64,000 nt of DNA, taken from the NCBI RefSeq assembly GCF_001049735.1, contig NZ_CVPC01000006.1, positions 18,749-82,748 of the forward strand. The letters run 5' to 3'. The notes under the pieces are model-generated. The model searched no databases. It was not told where the DNA came from and worked only from the letters and a program-made list of their open reading frames with translations. The position numbers and the translations under genes were made by a program. This document shows positions 24,805-34,405 of the stretch, piece after piece. Positions within the stretch are counted from its first letter, which is position 1. Every line of letters begins with the position of its first letter. This DNA is from Nereida ignava (GTDB lineage Bacteria > Pseudomonadota > Alphaproteobacteria > Rhodobacterales > Rhodobacteraceae).

Positions 24805-25395
24805 TTGAATGATGGATTGACGCGATGCGACTGGCTCGATGGATCTGAGATTTACCGCCACTACCATGACACAGAGTGGGGTGTGCCGGAGTACGACAGT
24901 CGCGCACTTTGGGAGAAGCTAATTCTCGATGGCTTTCAGGCCGGTCTGTCGTGGATCACCATTTTGAAAAAGCGCGAGGCGTTCATTGAGGCGTTTGAAG
25001 GGTTTGACCCCCACCGCATCGCTACATGGGGTGAGGCGGATGTTGAGCGTCTGTTGGCAAACCCTGGCATCGTTCGCCACCGCGGTAAAATCACAGCGGC
25101 GATCAGCAATGCGAATGCCTTAATTCGCCTAGAACGTGAACAGAGCTTTAGTTCCTATTGCTGGTCATTTGTTGGGGGCACACCTATTCAGGGGCATATC
25201 ATGCGCCCCGAGGACCGGCCCGCCCAAACAGTAGCATCGGCAGCACTCTCAAAAGACCTGAAAAAGCGCGGTTTCAAGTTTTGCGGCCCCACAATCGTTT
25301 ATGCATGGATGCAGGCTTGTGGGCTGGTCAACGACCATTCGCTTGATTGCCACAGGTTTGAGCCGTGCCGCCTTATGGGGTCAAAAGCGCGCTGA
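24805..25395 (+). CDS. tag: DNA-3-methyladenine glycosylase I
   Basis: A 196-residue base-excision repair enzyme removing 3-methyladenine. A TTG start is proposed because GGGAGAG ends 5 bases before it and both nearby ATGs are in other frames. The zinc ligands expected from E. coli Tag are visible: Cys8 in TRCDWL, a His in YHDTEWGVP, and the pair in NDHSLDCHRF near the C-terminus. The substrate-pocket segment YDSRALWEKLILDGFQAGLSW is conserved. Its 3' end overlaps the convergent TlpA-like gene by 23 bases. Confidence 0.94.
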   Translation: MNDGLTRCDWLDGSEIYRHYHDTEWGVPEYDSRALWEKLILDGFQAGLSWITILKKREAFIEAFEGFDPHRIATWGEADVERLLANPGIVRHRGKITAAISNANALIRLEREQSFSSYCWSFVGGTPIQGHIMRPEDRPAQTVASAALSKDLKKRGFKFCGPTIVYAWMQACGLVNDHSLDCHRFEPCRLMGSKAR

Positions 25396-25918
25396 TCATC
25401 GCCTTAGCTGACGGGCTGTTCCATTCTGCATCACCAACCATACGTGCAATTTCGCGCCCCTGTGGATCAAGTATCAAAGTTGCCGGTAAGCCGAGTACGC
25501 CGATTTGACGCGACAGGATTTGCTTGGGGTCGCGGTAGAGCGGCAGATTTTCGACACCGATGTCGTCAAAGAATTTACGCATGGCCGCAGGGTTGTTGCG
25601 CCCGGTCGCAATGGTCACCACGGCAAAGTCGTCACCGCCAAACTCTGCCTGTAATTCTTGAAGCATCGGCATCTCTTTGCGGCATGGTGCGCACCAGGTT
25701 GCCCAGAAGTTCAAAACGACGTGTTTACCCTCATAGGCCTCAAGCGTCGCTGGCGCGCCATCGAAGGTTTGAAACTCTGCCTCTGGCATATCTTTTGCGG
25801 CGGCATGGAAGTTCAGCTTTTTCATGCTGCCCATCAGCAAATCTTCCAGCGCGGGATTGGCCGCAGCATTTGTTGCGATAAGAGCGAAGGCCATATAAAG
25901 CGACACAAGATATTTCAT
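25373..25918 (-). CDS. TlpA/ResA-like thiol-disulfide oxidoreductase
   Basis: A 181-residue exported thioredoxin-fold protein. Residues 1-20 form a signal peptide (MKYLVSLYMAFALIATNAAA). The active site is NFWATWCAPCRKEMPML (about residues 70-86), and a cis-Pro segment GLPATLILDPQGRE follows. Such proteins keep periplasmic thiols reduced, for example for cytochrome c heme attachment. The start is 32 bases from argH, in divergent orientation. Confidence 0.92.
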   Translation of the reverse strand: MKYLVSLYMAFALIATNAAANPALEDLLMGSMKKLNFHAAAKDMPEAEFQTFDGAPATLEAYEGKHVVLNFWATWCAPCRKEMPMLQELQAEFGGDDFAVVTIATGRNNPAAMRKFFDDIGVENLPLYRDPKQILSRQIGVLGLPATLILDPQGREIARMVGDAEWNSPSAKAMISALLTP

Positions 25919-25950
25919 TTTCGCAGACTTCTTCCTGTTAAAGGGCCGTT

Positions 25951-27339
25951 ATGACAAAGACATCGAACCAAATGTGGGGTGGCCGTTTTGCCGCCGGTAA
26001 TTCAGACATCATGGAGGCAATTAACGCGTCCATCGATTTTGACCAGCGGATGGCGGCACAAGACATTGCAGGCTCGCGTGCCCATGCGGCGATGTTGGGT
26101 GCGATGGGCATTGTCACTGATAGCGATGCGACCGCGATGCGGGAAGGGCTGCTCACAGTATTGTCAGAAATCGAAGCAGGCGATTTTCCGTTTTCAAAGC
26201 AACTTGAAGACATTCACATGAATGTCGAAGCGCGCCTGAAAGAGATCATCGGCGAGCCAGCAGGTCGTCTGCATACGGGGCGTTCGCGCAACGATCAGGT
26301 GGCCACTGGGTTCAAGCTTTGGGTGCGGGACCAGTTTGACGCAATTGACGCGGCATTGGCGGCACTGATGAAAGCGTTCGTTGGTCAGGCAGAGGCCGGC
26401 GCAGAGTGGGTGATGCCAGGCTTTACGCATTTGCAAGTGGCACAGCCCGTAACTTGGGGTCATCACATGCTGGCTTATGCCGAAATGTTGGACCGTGATC
26501 GGGCGCGCTTTGCGGATGCGCGCAAGCGGATGAACACATCGCCTTTGGGGGCCGCTGCGTTGGCCGGTACGGGTTTTGCGATTGACCGCGACATGACCGC
26601 GACTGAACTTGGTTTCGACCGGCCTGCGTCCAACTCGCTTGATGCGGTGTCTGATCGTGATTTCGCGCTTGAGTTCCTCAGCTCTGCGTCAATTTGTGCG
26701 ATGCACCTAAGCCGCTTCGCTGAGGAGCTTGTTATCTGGTCGTCTGCGCAATTCCGCTTTGTCACCTTGTCCGACAGCTTTTCAACAGGCTCGTCGATCA
26801 TGCCGCAAAAGAAGAACCCTGATGCGGCCGAATTGATCCGTGCAAAGATTGGCCGGATTTTCGGCGCCAATGTCGCTTTGATGACTGTGATGAAGGGCCT
26901 GCCGCTGGCCTACTCTAAAGACATGCAAGAAGACAAAGAACAGGTCTTTGATGCGGCTGATAATTTGATGCTGGCGATTGCTGCGATGGAAGGCATGGTC
27001 AGTGATATGACAGCAAATGTCTCAGAACTTGAAAAGGCGGCTGCCACAGGGTTCAGCACAGCCACAGATTTGGCAGACTGGCTTGTGCGTGAACTTGGGC
27101 TACCCTTCCGCGAGGCGCACCACGTGACAGGTGCGCTGGTCGCCATGGCCGAGAAGGGGGGCTGTGATTTGCCTGACCTCAGCCTTGAGCAGATGAAAAC
27201 GGTGCATGAGGGCATTACTGTAAGTGTGTTTGACGTATTGGGCGTCCATAATTCAGTTGCCTCACGCACATCATTTGGCGGTACAGCGCCCGTTCGCGTA
27301 CGCGAGCAAGTTGCCCGGTGGAAGGAACATTTGGGATGA
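25951..27339 (+). CDS. argH: Argininosuccinate lyase
   Basis: A 462-residue enzyme of the fumarase/aspartase superfamily that splits argininosuccinate into arginine and fumarate. [20 protein letters not shown] opens the protein, [19 protein letters not shown] follows, and the signature [16 protein letters not shown] carries the catalytic serine loop. It is followed by a small lipoprotein gene overlapping its stop (ATGA), a DUF2834 gene and lysA, forming an arginine/lysine operon. Confidence 0.96.
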   Translation: MTKTSNQMWGGRFAAGNSDIMEAINASIDFDQRMAAQDIAGSRAHAAMLGAMGIVTDSDATAMREGLLTVLSEIEAGDFPFSKQLEDIHMNVEARLKEIIGEPAGRLHTGRSRNDQVATGFKLWVRDQFDAIDAALAALMKAFVGQAEAGAEWVMPGFTHLQVAQPVTWGHHMLAYAEMLDRDRARFADARKRMNTSPLGAAALAGTGFAIDRDMTATELGFDRPASNSLDAVSDRDFALEFLSSASICAMHLSRFAEELVIWSSAQFRFVTLSDSFSTGSSIMPQKKNPDAAELIRAKIGRIFGANVALMTVMKGLPLAYSKDMQEDKEQVFDAADNLMLAIAAMEGMVSDMTANVSELEKAAATGFSTATDLADWLVRELGLPFREAHHVTGALVAMAEKGGCDLPDLSLEQMKTVHEGITVSVFDVLGVHNSVASRTSFGGTAPVRVREQVARWKEHLG

Positions 27340-27509
27340 GAGTAATCGGTATTTGTTTAATGGTAGCAACTTTGGCTGGATGCGGTGCTGACGGTCAGCC
27401 TGTGCGCCCGACAGGTGGTGTAGGCGTGTCTGTTGGTTCGGGTGGTGTCAGCGTTGGTGGTAATGTCGGCGTGCGCTCTGGCCCCGTTACCGTAAGCGTT
27501 GGGCTTTGA
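27336..27509 (+). CDS. Small Gly/Val-rich lipoprotein
   Basis: A 57-residue peptide with a clear lipobox: [16 protein letters not shown], acylated cysteine at residue 16. The mature part is a short repeat-rich tail in which [19 protein letters not shown] and VTVSVG alternate, suggesting a beta-strand-like or flexible surface. The ATG overlaps the argH stop. Similar small lipoproteins follow argH in related roseobacters, to my knowledge; function unknown. Confidence 0.78.
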   Translation: MRVIGICLMVATLAGCGADGQPVRPTGGVGVSVGSGGVSVGGNVGVRSGPVTVSVGL

Positions 27510-27511
27510 TC

Positions 27512-27847
27512 ATGATGCGCAATGTGCTCCGCCTCATCTTTCTTGCACTGGCGATTTGGGGTGCCATCCACCCTATGTATTATTTCGTCAGCTGGTTTCA
27601 GTCTGAAGGGTGGGCGTTGGGCCCGATGATCGATGCTTGGTACGTCAATGACGCCACAAGCGGCCTTGTTTGGGACCTCACCATCGCAGCCATTGCGCTG
27701 TCCGTTTGGGTCATCTACCGCGCCTTTGCGGATAGCTTTGTGTATCTGGTGGTGATCCCCGCAACCTTTTGCATTGGCGTCAGTTGCGGCCTACCGCTTT
27801 ACTTCTTTATCGCCTTGTCGCGCAGCCCCGCGCACGCATCAACCTAA
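27512..27847 (+). CDS. DUF2834 domain membrane protein
   Basis: A 111-residue inner-membrane protein with three helices (about residues 4-24, 46-70 and 79-102). The segment WGAIHPMYYFVSWFQSEGW matches the DUF2834 family pattern. ATG 27512 follows the lipoprotein stop by 2 bases; an upstream TTG at 27506 would add two residues. Function unknown. Confidence 0.78.
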   Translation: MMRNVLRLIFLALAIWGAIHPMYYFVSWFQSEGWALGPMIDAWYVNDATSGLVWDLTIAAIALSVWVIYRAFADSFVYLVVIPATFCIGVSCGLPLYFFIALSRSPAHAST

Positions 27848-27864
27848 GACCACAGGGATCACCC

Positions 27865-29130
27865 ATGGATCACTTTCTCTATCGTGACGGCGCACTTTAT
27901 GCCGAAGACGTTCCCGTCGCTGAAATCGCGGCTGCTGTTGGCACACCGTTTTATGTTTATTCATCAGCGACGCTTCTGCGGCACTTCCGTCTCTTTGATG
28001 AGGCGCTGGACGGCATGGAGCATCTTGTTTGTTTTGCGATGAAATCTAACAGCAACCAAGCTGTTCTCAAATTGTTGGGCGATGCGGGTGCGGGCATGGA
28101 TGTTGTGTCCGGCGGAGAATATCTGCGCGCCAAAGCGGCAGGCGTGTCTGGTGATAAAATCGTATTTTCGGGCGTTGGTAAAACCGCTGATGAAATGCGC
28201 CTCGCGCTGACTGGCGGTGTGCGTCAGTTCAATGTGGAGAGCGAGCCAGAGATGCGCCGCCTGTCCGAGGTAGCCACATCATTGGGCATGGTCGCGCCGA
28301 TTACTGTACGCGTGAATCCTGATGTGGATGCGAAAACCCACGAGAAAATCAGCACAGGCAAAAAGGGTGATAAATTCGGTATCCCGATTGACCGTGCGTC
28401 TGAGGTCTACGCCCTTGCTGCATCACTGCCCGGTCTGAAGGTCGTGGGCATTGATGTGCACATCGGCAGCCAACTGACACAGCTTGAGCCGTTTGAATTG
28501 GCCTATGAGAAAGTTAAAGACCTGACCATTCAGTTGCGCGCCGAAGGTCATGAAATCATCCGCCTCGATCTGGGTGGCGGTCTTGGCATTCCATACGAGC
28601 GCTCGAACGAAGCGCCGCCTTTGCCAACGGATTACGGTGCGATGGTAAAGCGTGTTCTCGGCGATCTGGATGTTGAGATTGAGATCGAACCGGGCCGCCT
28701 TATCTCGGGCAATGCGGGCATCATGGTGTCAAAAGTGATCTACCTCAAAGAAGGGGATGACCGTCAGTTCCTGATCATTGATGGTGCGATGAATGATCTG
28801 GTGCGTCCTGCGATGTACGGCGCATACCACGATATCATCCCTGTTAATGAGCGCCCTGCGGGTGCGCAAAGCGCAACCTATGATATCGTTGGACCGATTT
28901 GTGAAAGTGGTGACACTTTTGCCAAGGGCCGCTCTATGGCTGCTGTCGCACCGGACGAATTGATCGCGTTCCGCAGCGCGGGTGCATATGGCGCTGTGAT
29001 GTCGTCTGAGTATAATTCACGTCCCTTGATCCCTGAAGTTCTTGTGCAGGGTGATCAATTTGCGGTTATCCGCCAGCGGCCCACCTTTGACGAAATGATA
29101 AATCGCGATACCATTCCTGAGTGGCTGTGA
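27865..29130 (+). CDS. lysA: Diaminopimelate decarboxylase
   Basis: A 421-residue PLP enzyme making L-lysine from meso-diaminopimelate. The PLP lysine is in VCFAMKSNSNQAVLKLL (about residues 55-70), with the glycine-rich LDLGGGLGIPY and the dimer-interface GPICESGDTFAKGR. ATG 27865 is chosen because the alternative start at 27769 lies inside the DUF2834 gene and adds 32 residues unlike the family. It is the fourth gene of the argH operon. Confidence 0.96.
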   Translation: MDHFLYRDGALYAEDVPVAEIAAAVGTPFYVYSSATLLRHFRLFDEALDGMEHLVCFAMKSNSNQAVLKLLGDAGAGMDVVSGGEYLRAKAAGVSGDKIVFSGVGKTADEMRLALTGGVRQFNVESEPEMRRLSEVATSLGMVAPITVRVNPDVDAKTHEKISTGKKGDKFGIPIDRASEVYALAASLPGLKVVGIDVHIGSQLTQLEPFELAYEKVKDLTIQLRAEGHEIIRLDLGGGLGIPYERSNEAPPLPTDYGAMVKRVLGDLDVEIEIEPGRLISGNAGIMVSKVIYLKEGDDRQFLIIDGAMNDLVRPAMYGAYHDIIPVNERPAGAQSATYDIVGPICESGDTFAKGRSMAAVAPDELIAFRSAGAYGAVMSSEYNSRPLIPEVLVQGDQFAVIRQRPTFDEMINRDTIPEWL

Positions 29131-29166
29131 GGGCTATCGTGCGCTCACGTGAGTGAAAGGTGAGCG

Positions 29167-31776
29167 ATGACTGCCAATTTGGCTCTACCAAAAGCGACGC
29201 GAAAAGCACTGCGGCTCACGTGGCTAGGGCTATGGACTGAACGTATCACCCGTGCTTTTTGGCCGGTTTGGTCGGTTGTTTTTGTGGCTGTTGGTGCGGC
29301 TCTTCTTGGTGTTCATCAGGCGTTGTCCGAAATAACCATCGCCGTTGTTGGTGTTGGGTTCTTTCTGTGTATTCTTGCGGCAATCTTACACGGTGCACGT
29401 CAGTTTGAGCGCCCGAAATGGGCGGAGGCGCAAACGCGCTTAGACAAAACCCTATCGGGCCGTCCGATAAGCTCATTGCTTGATGCACAGGCCATAGGCA
29501 CAAGAGATCCTGCATCGCAGGCAGTCTGGGAAATTCACCAGAACAGAATGCGCGCCCAAGCACAGACAGCCAAAGCCGTTGAGCCGGATCTTAGGGTCTC
29601 GCGATTTGACCCGTTCGGTTTGCGGTTCGTTGCCCTTTTGGTGTTGTCGGTTGGGGTATTGTTCGGCTCATTTGGGCAGCTAAGCAGCGTGACAAAAATA
29701 ACCCAAGCCACTGATGAGCTAGCGATGGGCCCCAGCTGGGAAGGCTGGGTAACGCCGCCTGTGTATACGGGGCGGCCTACGATTTATTTGCCTGATGTTC
29801 CCGCTGGTCCGCTGCGCGTGCCCGAAGGCAGCGAAGTGACGGTGCGCCTTTACGGTGAACTTGGTTCATTAGGTGTGATGCAGAGTGTTACACGCTCGCA
29901 AGCTGATCCTAACGCTGCTGAGCAGCGCTTTGTTATTGAGAAAAGCGGTGCTTTGGCGATTGGTATGGCGGATCAGAACGCAACCAAGGCTGATCGCGCG
30001 CCGCAGCAATGGTCTGTGATTATGGAGCCGGATCAGGCCCCATCAATTATTGCGTCTGCGCCGGTGCGTTCCGAGGCGGATGGGACTTTGCTTCAGCAGT
30101 TCTTGGCACAAGATGATTACGGCGTGGTCGCGGGAAGTGGGGTTATCTCGCTTGATCTTTTGAATGTTGACCGTGCCCATGGCTTGTTGGCAGAGCCCGA
30201 AAACCATCCCCAGATCACGCTACAATTGCCAATGACAATCACGGGGGATCGCGCGCAATTTGAAGAAACCTTGACCGAGAACTTCTCGGAACATGTGTTT
30301 GCCAACCTGCCAGTCGTGCTACAAATGCAGGTCGAAGACAGTCTTGGTCAAACTGGTCAATCTGCCCCCATCAAGATGACGTTGCCCGGCCGCCGCTTTT
30401 TTGATCCGCTTGCAAGTGCGATCATAGAGCAGCGGCGCGATTTGCTGTGGACCCGTGAGAATGCCACCCGCGTAGAGCGCCTACTGCGTGCCATTTCATG
30501 GCTACCTGATGATATATTTCGCGGAGAAGGGACGTACCTTAGTCTGAGTTTTATCATCCGTGATTTGGCCAATTTAGGCCGCCAAATGAGCGACGAAAAA
30601 CGTGATGAAATTGCGCAAGCCCTTTGGGAATTGGCAATTGAGTTAGAAGACGGTGATCTTGAAGATGCGCGCCAACGCTTGGCCCGCGCTCAAGAACGGC
30701 TGAACGAGGCGATGCGCAACGGTGCCTCCCAAGAAGAGATCGCTGAATTGATGCAGGAATTGCGCGACGCGTCACAAGATTATCTGCGCCAACTTGCGCA
30801 GGAACAACAGCGCAATGGCGAGGCGGGCGATCAACAGCAAGCGGGAAATAGTCAAGAAATCACGCCAGATCAGCTTCAGCAGATGATGGATGAAATCCAG
30901 CAATTGATGGAAGAAGGGCGCATGGCCGAGGCGCAAGAGCGCATGGCGCAGCTGAACCGGATGCTTGAGAACATGCGCGTCGCCCAAGGCAGTGGCGAAG
31001 GTGGTAGCCAAGGCGAAGGTCAGCAAGCCATGGAAGACTTGGCCGAAACACTTCGGGATCAACAAGACCTAAGCGATGAAGCGTTCCGCCAACTTCAAGA
31101 GCAGTTTGAGCAAAGCGAGCAACAAGGGCAGCAAGGCCAGCAACAAGGTCAGGACGGACAGCAGGGTGAAGGCGGTCAACAGGGCAATCAGTCGGGTCAA
31201 CAACAGGGTCAGCAGCCGGGAGAGCAGTCTGGTGGGCAATCAGGTGGGCAAGGTGGTGCCGAAGGTTTGGGCGATCTTGAAGGGTCACTCCAAAACCGCC
31301 AGCAAGCACTCCGTCAAGAGTTAGATGCACAGCGGCGCAACCTACCTGGTGCGGGCACCCAAGCGGGTGATGATGCACGTGATGCTTTAGGGCGTGCCGA
31401 AGGCGCAATGGAGAACGCGGATGAGGCTTTAGGCGAGGGTGATCTGGCCGAGGCGATTGATCAGCAATCTCGCGCTATTCAGGCGTTGCGCGACGGGTTG
31501 CGTGATCTGGGTGAGGCTATGGCCCAAGCCAATGATGGCGCTCCGCAAGAGGGACAGGGAACGCCCTCAGGTCAAAATGGGGGCGCATCCCGTGATCCGT
31601 TGGGCCGTGATCGCGGACAAGGTCGTGCAATAAGTGATGGCGAAGGCCTTTTGCAGGGCGATGATGCAAACCGTCGCGCACAGGATTTGTTGGATGAAAT
31701 TCGTCGTCGTTCGGGCGATGCAGAGCGCCCTGAACTTGAGCTTGAGTACCTGAAGCGTCTGCTTGAACGGTTCTGA
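29167..31776 (+). CDS. TIGR02302 (DUF4175) family membrane protein
   Basis: An 869-residue protein: two membrane helices near the N-terminus (about 36-53 and 57-77), a third at about 155-175, then a long periplasmic or cytoplasmic region rich in helices. WEGWVTPPVYTGRPTIYLPD and the C-terminal RDPLGRDRGQGRAISDGEGLL are typical of the alphaproteobacterial TIGR02302 family, whose function is not known. Residues about 495-615 are Glu/Gln-rich helices, probably coiled coil, followed by a Gln/Gly low-complexity stretch. Start lies 36 bases after lysA. Confidence 0.9.
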   Translation: MTANLALPKATRKALRLTWLGLWTERITRAFWPVWSVVFVAVGAALLGVHQALSEITIAVVGVGFFLCILAAILHGARQFERPKWAEAQTRLDKTLSGRPISSLLDAQAIGTRDPASQAVWEIHQNRMRAQAQTAKAVEPDLRVSRFDPFGLRFVALLVLSVGVLFGSFGQLSSVTKITQATDELAMGPSWEGWVTPPVYTGRPTIYLPDVPAGPLRVPEGSEVTVRLYGELGSLGVMQSVTRSQADPNAAEQRFVIEKSGALAIGMADQNATKADRAPQQWSVIMEPDQAPSIIASAPVRSEADGTLLQQFLAQDDYGVVAGSGVISLDLLNVDRAHGLLAEPENHPQITLQLPMTITGDRAQFEETLTENFSEHVFANLPVVLQMQVEDSLGQTGQSAPIKMTLPGRRFFDPLASAIIEQRRDLLWTRENATRVERLLRAISWLPDDIFRGEGTYLSLSFIIRDLANLGRQMSDEKRDEIAQALWELAIELEDGDLEDARQRLARAQERLNEAMRNGASQEEIAELMQELRDASQDYLRQLAQEQQRNGEAGDQQQAGNSQEITPDQLQQMMDEIQQLMEEGRMAEAQERMAQLNRMLENMRVAQGSGEGGSQGEGQQAMEDLAETLRDQQDLSDEAFRQLQEQFEQSEQQGQQGQQQGQDGQQGEGGQQGNQSGQQQGQQPGEQSGGQSGGQGGAEGLGDLEGSLQNRQQALRQELDAQRRNLPGAGTQAGDDARDALGRAEGAMENADEALGEGDLAEAIDQQSRAIQALRDGLRDLGEAMAQANDGAPQEGQGTPSGQNGGASRDPLGRDRGQGRAISDGEGLLQGDDANRRAQDLLDEIRRRSGDAERPELELEYLKRLLERF
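31105..31257 (+). repeat. Gln/Gly-coding low-complexity repeat within the TIGR02302 gene
   Basis: About 150 bases encode repeated QQGQ, GGQQG and GQSGGQ units, made from short imperfect repeats of CAACAGGGTCAG and similar words. Such tracts vary in length between strains through slippage. It separates the coiled-coil region from the C-terminal helical domain and may act as a flexible linker. Confidence 0.75.
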
Positions 31777-31777
31777 G

Positions 31778-32665
31778 TTAACCCGCGTCAGGCTCGGCCG
31801 GTAAGGCGGGTGTGTCCCGCGCAGCCGCCCCGTTCACTGAAACAGTCGCCTTTTCCATCCAAGAGTTGGCGGTTTGGGAAAACGTACTTAGCCCCTCATC
31901 TAGCTTGCTGCGAGCCATATCCACAAAGGTCACATAGCCATCTACAGGCTGCGCAACTTGCGGCAGGGCGTCTTTGGCTTGGGGCGCATACACATAGAGA
32001 GCAAGTGCTGCCGCCGTGATGCTTAGCATGCCGAAAAAGCCGGTCCGGAACTGCTTGCGATCTGCGCGCTCTTGAAGGGTCGTGTCTTGCGCAGATGCCG
32101 CTTGGTTTGTGCTGAGCGTTGAGTTGATTTCCTCAATATCTGGCAGCAATTCACGGCGTGGTGCCGACGAGGGCGCTTTGGGCGCATTTGTCACCGCCGC
32201 AATTTCCTCGGCCTCAATTCCGCGCAATCGTGACAGACGATCTACGGCGCTGCTTTCTTGGCTCTCGCGGGTTGTGATCTGTGCTGCGCTGTCCTCAAGC
32301 CCAAGTTCTGTTTGCGTCTCAAGTGGGGACGTGGGTGCGGCGCGTTGCTTTTTGTCAAACTCGGCTTCTTGGCGCAGGATGTTCTCAACCTCTGGGGTCA
32401 TGGTGCTGCGTGGGCCGCCGTCTGCTTGTTGGCCGCGGACCCACGGCGTTGGATCTTCTACGCTTTCGCTGGCGATGTCATCCAGAACCGTCTCGGCCAT
32501 TGATGCCGTCAGAGTGTCATCAAGTGTGCCGTCTGCGGCGGCTTTGGCCGGCGCTTGAAACCACGTCACATTACAGCTGGAGCACTGCACGTCGCGGCCC
32601 TCATCAGGGATCACGTCGTCGGGAACCTCATACGTCGCATCACAGTTCGGACAAATCAGCCGCAT
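31778..32665 (-). CDS. Zinc-ribbon (MJ0042-type) membrane protein
   Basis: A 295-residue protein. Residues 1-37 form a zinc ribbon: MRLICPNCDATYEVPDDVI, then VQCSSCNVTWFQ, with Cys5, Cys8 and a later CxxC. An acidic low-complexity middle follows, then one membrane helix (about 214-236) and a C-terminal part ending PALPAEPDAG. ATG 32665 is chosen because the ribbon then starts the protein, as in relatives; the longer frame adds 38 unrelated residues. The function is unknown. It is convergent with the TIGR02302 gene (1 base apart) and divergent from ftsE. Confidence 0.85.
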   Translation of the reverse strand: MRLICPNCDATYEVPDDVIPDEGRDVQCSSCNVTWFQAPAKAAADGTLDDTLTASMAETVLDDIASESVEDPTPWVRGQQADGGPRSTMTPEVENILRQEAEFDKKQRAAPTSPLETQTELGLEDSAAQITTRESQESSAVDRLSRLRGIEAEEIAAVTNAPKAPSSAPRRELLPDIEEINSTLSTNQAASAQDTTLQERADRKQFRTGFFGMLSITAAALALYVYAPQAKDALPQVAQPVDGYVTFVDMARSKLDEGLSTFSQTANSWMEKATVSVNGAAARDTPALPAEPDAG

Positions 32666-32840
32666 CTTGCTTACCTTACCATTTAACAGACGTATCGCCT
32701 GTCCTTCATCGCTAATTGTCCATAAATAAGCAACAATATCAATCAGACAATCAAAACACAGGCGCTGTGATTGAAACATTGCAAATGTTGCTGCATGAAG
32801 GCGTGCAATGCGGCGGATACGCGTGAAGGATGAACAGGCA

Positions 32841-33512
32841 GTGATTGAATTACGCGATACAAGCTACTCCTACCGCGGTGGTGAGCCGTTGTTGCAGGGC
32901 ATGACTTTGCAGGTTGCGCCCGGCTCTTTTCACTTCCTGACGGGGCCTTCAGGTGCTGGTAAGTCAACGTTGCTAAAGCTTATGTACGCAGAGCTGCAAG
33001 CAACGGGTGGCGCAGTAACACTTTTTGGTCAAGACTCTCGGGTCATGGACCGCAATGCGGTTGCAGATGTGCGCACGCGCATTGGTGTGGTGCATCAAGA
33101 CTGTCAATTTTTGGATCATCTGAGCATCGCAGATAATGTGGCCCTTCCGTTGATGGTTCAAGGGAAACCTGTGGGCTCTGACCTGCATGATCTACTTGCA
33201 TGGGTTGGCCTGAGTGATCGGATGCACGCGTTTCCACCCGAACTATCAGGCGGTGAGCGGCAACGCGCAGCACTCGCGCGGGCAGTTATTTTGTCACCTG
33301 ATGTGATTTTGGCTGATGAGCCTACGGGCAATATTGATTGGGATATGTCCCAACGGGTTCTGCAGTTGTTGGTTGAGCTAAACAAAATGGGCAAAACAGT
33401 TATGGTGGCGACCCACGATATTGCGCTTATCCGTGCCGCGAAACCGCAGGTCTCAACGCGCATTTTGCGGATATCTAACAAACGCCTTCAATCTGCAGGG
33501 GCTGAGCTATGA
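32841..33512 (+). CDS. ftsE: Cell division ATP-binding protein FtsE
   Basis: A 223-residue ABC ATPase that with FtsX links the divisome to peptidoglycan hydrolases. Walker A GPSGAGKS is at residues 35-42, the signature LSGGERQRAALARA and Walker B VILADEPTGNIDW follow. GTG 32841 (VIELRDTSYSYRGG) is preferred because relatives begin with this strand and AAGGA lies 10 bases before it; an ATG at 32808 would add 11 residues. The ftsX start overlaps the stop by 4 bases. Confidence 0.94.
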   Translation: MIELRDTSYSYRGGEPLLQGMTLQVAPGSFHFLTGPSGAGKSTLLKLMYAELQATGGAVTLFGQDSRVMDRNAVADVRTRIGVVHQDCQFLDHLSIADNVALPLMVQGKPVGSDLHDLLAWVGLSDRMHAFPPELSGGERQRAALARAVILSPDVILADEPTGNIDWDMSQRVLQLLVELNKMGKTVMVATHDIALIRAAKPQVSTRILRISNKRLQSAGAEL

Positions 33513-34405
33513 TAGCCGATACATTGCGCCTTATGATTGCGCCCAACAAAGCCTCGGACACGGTTGTGCCGCCCACTGGGTTTACTGCACGCCTTACGGT
33601 TTTTGCCGCCGGTGCAATGGCGTTTTTGGCTGTGTTTGCTTTGGCTTTATCCGTTTCAACAGGGCGCTTGGCGGACCGTTGGGAAGCCGAGCTGAACAGC
33701 AGCGTTACCATCCGGATATCCGCGCCCGCCGATCAGGTTGAAGCGCAAACGTTGGCCGTATTGAAAGTGCTGGACCAAACCGCAGGTGTGGCCTCGGCGC
33801 GCGCGCTTGAGCCTGATGAGCAGCGCGCACTTCTCGCGCCGTGGTTTGGGCCTGATGTGCCTCTTGAAGAGTTACCACTGCCCCGTTTGGTTGATGTTGT
33901 GCAGGGTCCACAAGGTCTTGATGCCGCGGGTCTGCGATTGCGTTTAGCGGCCGAGGTACCTGGGGCCGTGCTGGACGATCATAGCCGTTGGCGTGCGCCG
34001 TTGGTTGATGCTGCGCGGGCTTTGCGGATGCTGGGGTGGATTGCGCTTGGGCTTATTGGGATCACAACTGCTGCGATGATTACACTGGCGGCTAATGCGG
34101 CTTTGGCTGCAAACGCTCAGGTAATTCGTGTGCTGCGGCTTGTTGGTGCCCGCGATACATTCATTGCTGGGGCGTTTGTGCGTCGCTTTACGCTGCGCGG
34201 TTTGATCGGCGCTGCAGCAGGTACTACCGCTGGTATCGTGGCGATTATCTTGCTTCCGAACGGGGCCGAAGGCGGCTTTTTGACCGGTCTCGGTTTTGAG
34301 GGGCTTGGTTGGCTGTCGCCCGTTCTTATTCCGCCGCTTGGTGCTATTGTGGCCTTCGCCGCAACACGCGCGGCGGCTCTTCGTACTTTGTCAGGACTTC
34401 GCTAA
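33509..34405 (+). CDS. ftsX: Cell division protein FtsX
   Basis: A 298-residue membrane protein with four helices (about 27-48, 172-196, 220-245, 267-290) and a periplasmic loop between the first two, as in FtsX. The first loop would contact an amidase activator. The sequence is divergent from E. coli FtsX, as is usual in alphaproteobacteria. It is coupled to ftsE by an ATGA overlap and followed directly by plsC. Confidence 0.9.
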   Translation: MIADTLRLMIAPNKASDTVVPPTGFTARLTVFAAGAMAFLAVFALALSVSTGRLADRWEAELNSSVTIRISAPADQVEAQTLAVLKVLDQTAGVASARALEPDEQRALLAPWFGPDVPLEELPLPRLVDVVQGPQGLDAAGLRLRLAAEVPGAVLDDHSRWRAPLVDAARALRMLGWIALGLIGITTAAMITLAANAALAANAQVIRVLRLVGARDTFIAGAFVRRFTLRGLIGAAAGTTAGIVAIILLPNGAEGGFLTGLGFEGLGWLSPVLIPPLGAIVAFAATRAAALRTLSGLR

